Shown here: positions 6,594 to 10,111 of the stretch, in pieces
Position numbering within the stretch: position 1 is the first letter of the stretch
Layout of the letters: every line of letters starts with the position of its first letter
Source: Bacteroidales bacterium
GTDB taxonomy: Bacteria > Bacteroidota > Bacteroidia > Bacteroidales > UBA7960
NCBI GenBank assembly: GCA_007131125.1
Contig: SLRE01000198.1
Coordinates: 1-10,111, forward strand
Length of the DNA stretch: 10,111 nt
Reading direction: 5' to 3'
Program-made: the position numbers and the translations under genes
The notes under the pieces: model-generated
What the model was told of the DNA's origin: nothing
The model's database searches: none
The model's input: the letters and a program-made list of their open reading frames with translations, nothing else

Positions 6594-6646
6594 GAGAAAT
6601 CCCCGATTGACCAAATAAGAACTTTTTAAAATCAAAAAACTTTATC

Positions 6647-8692
6647 ATGACAAAAAAACACAACTGGATTACGGTTCTTTCAATACTGTGTTTATTGGCA
6701 TTTGTCCCAAAGTCATTTGCCGATAGCCATGATGTATTGACACCCCAAAATCTTTTTGACCTGGAAACCGTGGCAGAGGTTTCCATTTCGCCGGACAAAA
6801 GTTATATTGCCTTTACGCTTCACGTTCCCCGCCCCTTTACCCATTCTGCAGGGCCAGATTACAGGGAACTATACATTTATGAGCTGGCAACAGGAGACAT
6901 TATTCCTTTTATGACAGGAAACCGGAGCATTTTCGACATTGGCTGGACTCCCGCTGGAAATGCGGTAACCTTCCGGGCCAATCTTGATGAAATACCCGGG
7001 TTGCAGGTTTACGCCATGAGCCTGCGCGGTGGTGAAGCCTATCCTTTAACCGAACATACCGCCAACGTGCTGGCCTATGAGTTTATTGACGAAGAAAACC
7101 TGGCCATTGTGGCATTGGACCCGCAGGACCCCATGCAATCCGAATTAAGGCGTAAGGGTTTTGAAATCGAGGTTTATGAAGAAGAATGGCGTCACCGCAA
7201 TCTTTACAAATACGAGATTGGAACCCACCAAACCACCCAGCTGACCGAAGGGGTCACCGTTTTTGATTTTACCCTGAGCCCTGATAAAAAATATGCTGCT
7301 GCAGCCATCGCTCCCCGGAACCTGGTAGACGACAGCTACATGTTTAAGCGCATACATCTGGTAGATATGGAAACCGGTGAGGTTACCAGGATTATGGACA
7401 ATCCCGGAAAATTGGCCAATATGGCATGGAGCCCCGACGGTACAAAGCTGGCTTTCAGGGGTGCCAGCAAACTGGAGGATTCTGTGGAGGGGAGCCTTTT
7501 TGTGATGGACGTCCCCACAGACAAAAAATTTGAAGACCTGCGCAACTATGTTGAAGGAATGGAGTTGTCGGTGATTGATTTTGCCTGGGAAAATGACAGC
7601 ACACTGCTTTACGCTTCCGAAGAAAGCGTTGACATCACCCTTAGCCGGCAGGTACTGGACCAGGACGAGCGCACCATGGTCATTGAGCCCGAAAGAGTAG
7701 TTTTTAACAGGTTTCAACTCCATGAGGGGTTGGTTGCCTTTAGCGGAAACACCTGGGAGCACCCCAACGAACTTTACACCTTTGACATTGAAACCGAACT
7801 CCTGCAGCGCCATACCGACCACAACCCCTGGCTGGAAGATATCCGTCTTGGGCAACAGCGAAAAATGGTTTACAATGCACGGGACGATAAGGAAATCCAT
7901 GGTGTTTTGCTGTATCCTTTAGATTATGACGAAACCCAATCCTATCCCCTGATTACCTATATTCACGGGGGGCCGGAAGCCGCCGTTCAAAACGGATGGT
8001 CAACCTTCTACTCAATCTGGGGGCAAATTGCCTCGGCAAGAGGGTATTTTGTATTTATGCCCAACTACAGGGCCAGCTCAGGACGTGGTGTGGATTTTAC
8101 CATGGCCGGATATGGCGACCTGGTGGGCACCGAATATGAAGATGTGCTGGACGGGATCGATCACCTGATTGACAAAGGGTATGTTGACCGTGAACGCGTT
8201 GGAATGGGTGGAGGATCCTATGGAGGTTATTTCTCAGCCTGGTCTGCAACAAAATATACTGACCGCTTTGCTGCTTCCGTGGTATTTGTCGGAATCGGCA
8301 ACCAGATATCCAAGCGAAATACCACCGACATTCCCTGGGAAGATTATTATGTACACTGGGGATACTGGACCCATGAAGACTGGAAAGACGTTTACAGCCG
8401 CAGCCCTGTAAAATATGCCCATCAAAGCCTTACCCCTACTCTTGTATTGCACGGCGACCAGGACCCAAGGGTTCATCCGAGCCAGGGACTTGAGATTTAC
8501 CGCGCCCTCAAGCTGCACGGAAATGCCCCGGTTCGTCTGATATGGTACGAAGGAGAGGGTCACGGAAACCGCAGAAATGTGCACCGCCTGGATTATATTG
8601 TCCGTACCATGGAATGGTTCGACCACTACCTGAGGCTGGACAAGCCCAAAGACGAAAAACCCGATAAGTATCCAGATTACGGATTCTGGTAA
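6647..8692 (+). CDS. Secreted S9 family serine peptidase (prolyl oligopeptidase family)
   Basis: This is a 681-residue exported peptidase with an N-terminal beta-propeller and a C-terminal alpha/beta-hydrolase domain. Residues 1-25 form a Sec signal peptide ending KSFA, with likely cleavage after Ala25, so the enzyme should be periplasmic. The propeller (about 35-410) shows TolB/WD40-like blades with repeated (S/T)PDxxxxAF patterns, as in VSISPDKSYIAF and MAWSPDGTKLAF. In the hydrolase domain the oxyanion segment IHGGP (439-443) is followed by the nucleophile Ser524 in GGGSYGGY, then Asp606 in HGDQDPRVH and His639 in EGEGHGNR, a complete triad. The arrangement fits the acylaminoacyl-peptidase/dipeptidyl-peptidase branch of S9, which releases short N-terminal peptides from oligopeptides. 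Exact specificity cannot be read from sequence. An aromatic-rich stretch after Ser524 (WEDYYVHWGYW) probably lines the active-site entrance. The gene has its own promoter and terminator. Confidence 0.95.
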   Translation: MTKKHNWITVLSILCLLAFVPKSFADSHDVLTPQNLFDLETVAEVSISPDKSYIAFTLHVPRPFTHSAGPDYRELYIYELATGDIIPFMTGNRSIFDIGWTPAGNAVTFRANLDEIPGLQVYAMSLRGGEAYPLTEHTANVLAYEFIDEENLAIVALDPQDPMQSELRRKGFEIEVYEEEWRHRNLYKYEIGTHQTTQLTEGVTVFDFTLSPDKKYAAAAIAPRNLVDDSYMFKRIHLVDMETGEVTRIMDNPGKLANMAWSPDGTKLAFRGASKLEDSVEGSLFVMDVPTDKKFEDLRNYVEGMELSVIDFAWENDSTLLYASEESVDITLSRQVLDQDERTMVIEPERVVFNRFQLHEGLVAFSGNTWEHPNELYTFDIETELLQRHTDHNPWLEDIRLGQQRKMVYNARDDKEIHGVLLYPLDYDETQSYPLITYIHGGPEAAVQNGWSTFYSIWGQIASARGYFVFMPNYRASSGRGVDFTMAGYGDLVGTEYEDVLDGIDHLIDKGYVDRERVGMGGGSYGGYFSAWSATKYTDRFAASVVFVGIGNQISKRNTTDIPWEDYYVHWGYWTHEDWKDVYSRSPVKYAHQSLTPTLVLHGDQDPRVHPSQGLEIYRALKLHGNAPVRLIWYEGEGHGNRRNVHRLDYIVRTMEWFDHYLRLDKPKDEKPDKYPDYGFW

Positions 8693-8699
8693 AAATACC

Positions 8700-8736
8700 A
8701 ACCCGCCGGGAAACAATCTTCCGGCGGGTTTTTTTT
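8700..8736 (+). terminator. Strong intrinsic terminator after the S9 peptidase gene
   Basis: AACCCGCCGG (8700-8709) pairs perfectly with CCGGCGGGTT (8721-8730) around an 11-base loop, followed by eight T in a row (8729-8736). It begins 8 bases after the stop codon and separates the peptidase from the transporter gene. Confidence 0.93.
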
Positions 8737-8766
8737 ATTCACCCCACAGCGTTCAGTCAAAAGTTT

Positions 8767-8774
8767 TATCTTTG
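8767..8774 (+). promoter_or_regulatory. Bacteroidota -7 promoter element for the AbgT-family gene
   Basis: TATCTTTG exactly matches the TAnnTTTG -7 element. It lies 86 bases before the ATG at 8860, giving a longer leader than for the other genes here. No good TTTG -33 element is seen at the right spacing. A perfect 12-base palindrome, TTAAAATTTTAA (8781-8792), lies about where the transcript should begin and could be an operator or chance AT-rich sequence. Confidence 0.5.
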
Positions 8775-8859
8775 TCGCTATTAAAATTTTAACCCCGGTT
8801 CTTTAAGCTTTTATTGAAGATTCGCGGTGGCAATCCTCATAATCCGTAAAACCATCAAT

Positions 8860-10111
8860 ATGCAGAATTTCTGGAAAAAAGTTAAAAACAGTTCATCAAA
8901 GGGTTTTGCAAAATCCCTTGATTTTATTGAGATTGTCGGGAATAAATTACCCCATCCTGCCACCATTTTTGCCATGCTGGCAGGCCTCGTGATCCTGATT
9001 TCCACCCTCACTTATTTTTTAGGGGTGTCGGCTGTTCATCCCGTAGATGGAAATGTGATCACAGTAAATAACCTTTTGAGTGGAGATGGTATTCGATGGA
9101 TGTATACCAGTCTGCTGGATAATTTTCTGAGGTTCCCTCCACTTGGCTACGTTTTGGTGGTAATGGTGGGAATTGGCCTTGCAGAGGGCACCGGGCTTTT
9201 TGCCGTGCTGATTCGTGCACTGGTTCTTGGTGCTCCCACCAAACTGATCACCGCAGCAGTGGTTTTGGCAGGGATCATTTCAGGACTCGCCGTTGAGGCC
9301 GGTTATGTTATCCTTATCCCCCTTGGTGCCATGATCTTTCATGGAATCGGACGGCATCCCATGGCGGGGCTTGCAGCTGCTTTTTGCGGTGTAAGCGGAG
9401 GGTTTGGTGCCAACCTGGTCATCGGTTCCATTGACCCTATCCTGGCAGGAATCTCAACATCTGCTGCTCAGCTGATTGATCCCGATATGGTTGTTAATCC
9501 GGCTGTGAACTATTATTTTATGATTGCATCCAGCTTCGTGGTATTGCTTGTAGGAACATGGGTTACCGACAGGGTTGTGGAACCCCGCCTTGGCAAGTAC
9601 GAAGGAAAAGCCGAACGTCTGGCCATTGAGCAGCTCAAACCCGAAGAAAAGAAAGGCCTGAAGTGGGCCGGAATTTCCGTGGTGCTGTTTTCTCTGCTGA
9701 TGGCTTATACGGTTATCCCCTCCGACGGACTGCTCCGGGATCCTGAAACCGGTTCGGTTTTGCATTCGCCCTTCTTCGACGGGATTATCATCGGCATCCT
9801 GCTCTTTTTCTTTGTTCCTGCACTGGTATATGGACGAATTGTGGGCACTGTGAGAAACGATAAGGATGCAATGAAGCATATCATTAAATCCATGAGCGGA
9901 ATGGGCGGTTATATTGTACTGGTGTTTTTTGCTGCCCAGTTTGTTTATTTCTTCAATGAGTCCAACCTGGGACTGATCATCGCCATTAAAGGGGCTGCCG
10001 GGCTGCGCGATATCGGTTTGACCGGGCCCCTGCTCATTGCGGCCTTTGTTTTGCTATCTGCATTTATCAACCTTTTCATGGGAAGTGCCTCCGCCAAGTG
10101 GGCTATTATTG
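8860..10111 (+). CDS. AbgT-family transporter, C-terminus cut by the window edge
   Basis: The frame from the ATG at 8860 stays open to the last base and gives 417 residues of a family that usually has about 500. AbgT proteins are inner-membrane transporters; E. coli AbgT takes up p-aminobenzoyl-glutamate, while MtrF and YdaH export sulfonamides and related folate-pathway compounds, using an ion gradient. Seen here: an N-terminal amphipathic part with GNKLPHPATIF, many hydrophobic segments, the VGIGLAEGTGLF helix, the GVSGGFGANLVIGSIDP hairpin segment (177-193) with Asp192, FFAAQFVYFF, and GSASAKWAI with Ser411 and Trp414, spaced as the functional Ser and Trp of MtrF. A hydrophilic stretch (235-266) separates the two halves. 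A GTG at 8827 in the same frame is an alternative start. Import or export cannot be decided from sequence. It is separated from the S9 gene by a terminator. Confidence 0.92.
   Translation, partial: MQNFWKKVKNSSSKGFAKSLDFIEIVGNKLPHPATIFAMLAGLVILISTLTYFLGVSAVHPVDGNVITVNNLLSGDGIRWMYTSLLDNFLRFPPLGYVLVVMVGIGLAEGTGLFAVLIRALVLGAPTKLITAAVVLAGIISGLAVEAGYVILIPLGAMIFHGIGRHPMAGLAAAFCGVSGGFGANLVIGSIDPILAGISTSAAQLIDPDMVVNPAVNYYFMIASSFVVLLVGTWVTDRVVEPRLGKYEGKAERLAIEQLKPEEKKGLKWAGISVVLFSLLMAYTVIPSDGLLRDPETGSVLHSPFFDGIIIGILLFFFVPALVYGRIVGTVRNDKDAMKHIIKSMSGMGGYIVLVFFAAQFVYFFNESNLGLIIAIKGAAGLRDIGLTGPLLIAAFVLLSAFINLFMGSASAKWAII

Noticed and set aside
7145..7900. Open frame of 251 residues on the minus strand inside the S9 peptidase gene
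   Set aside because: It lies wholly antisense to a gene with a full catalytic triad and signal peptide, shows no recognisable domain, and has the look of a codon-bias shadow.
8827..8859. GTG at 8827 as the start of the AbgT-family gene
   Set aside because: It is in frame and possible, but the ATG at 8860 is the stronger codon and gives a normal family N-terminus. Kept only as an alternative.
1..10111. CRISPR array, insertion sequence, phage or defence system
   Set aside because: No regularly spaced repeats, transposase, integrase or terminal inverted repeats were found, and seven of the eight genes belong to recognised, mostly housekeeping, families.

Overview
The window looks like chromosomal DNA from a member of the Bacteroidota (Bacteroidetes). 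Three intergenic regions carry the phylum's -7 promoter element (TAnnTTTG), there are no clear Shine-Dalgarno sequences before the genes, and the protein families have a typical Bacteroidota flavour: an FKBP lipoprotein, an RsuA/RluB synthase with a long basic N-terminus, a giant AsmA-like protein and a secreted S9 peptidase. Genus cannot be fixed from the sequence alone. All eight genes are on the + strand.

Layout. Positions 1-435 are AT-rich and hold no convincing gene; they end in a good promoter. Then come an FKBP-type peptidyl-prolyl isomerase lipoprotein (436-894) and a small helical protein of unknown function (1001-1285), closed by a strong terminator (1305-1331). Next is a close-set group: an SRAP/YedK-type abasic-site DNA-protein crosslink protein (1353-2033), an RluB/RsuA-family 23S rRNA pseudouridine synthase (2096-2986), a large AsmA-like envelope protein (3003-5621) and IspE of the MEP isoprenoid pathway (5650-6462, GTG start). 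A terminator that begins in the ispE stop codon ends this group. A separate promoter drives a secreted S9 serine peptidase (6647-8692), which has its own strong terminator. After another promoter comes an AbgT-family transporter (from 8860) that is cut by the window edge after 417 residues.

How the genes fit together. The SRAP-rluB-asmA-ispE group has gaps of 62, 16 and 28 bases and no terminator between members, so it is probably cotranscribed. It mixes DNA-damage handling, ribosome maturation, envelope lipid homeostasis and isoprenoid precursor synthesis, which is a housekeeping assortment and not one pathway. The FKBP lipoprotein and the S9 peptidase both act outside the cytoplasm, on protein folding and peptide breakdown. 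The peptidase and the AbgT transporter are adjacent but separated by a terminator and a promoter, so a link between them (peptide or amino-acyl compound use) is only a guess.

I found no mobile element, CRISPR array, tRNA, rRNA or defence system, and no convincing undescribed system. The most useful follow-ups are the possible surface-export signal on the FKBP lipoprotein, the uncharacterised 94-residue protein, and the start-site choices for asmA and ispE.
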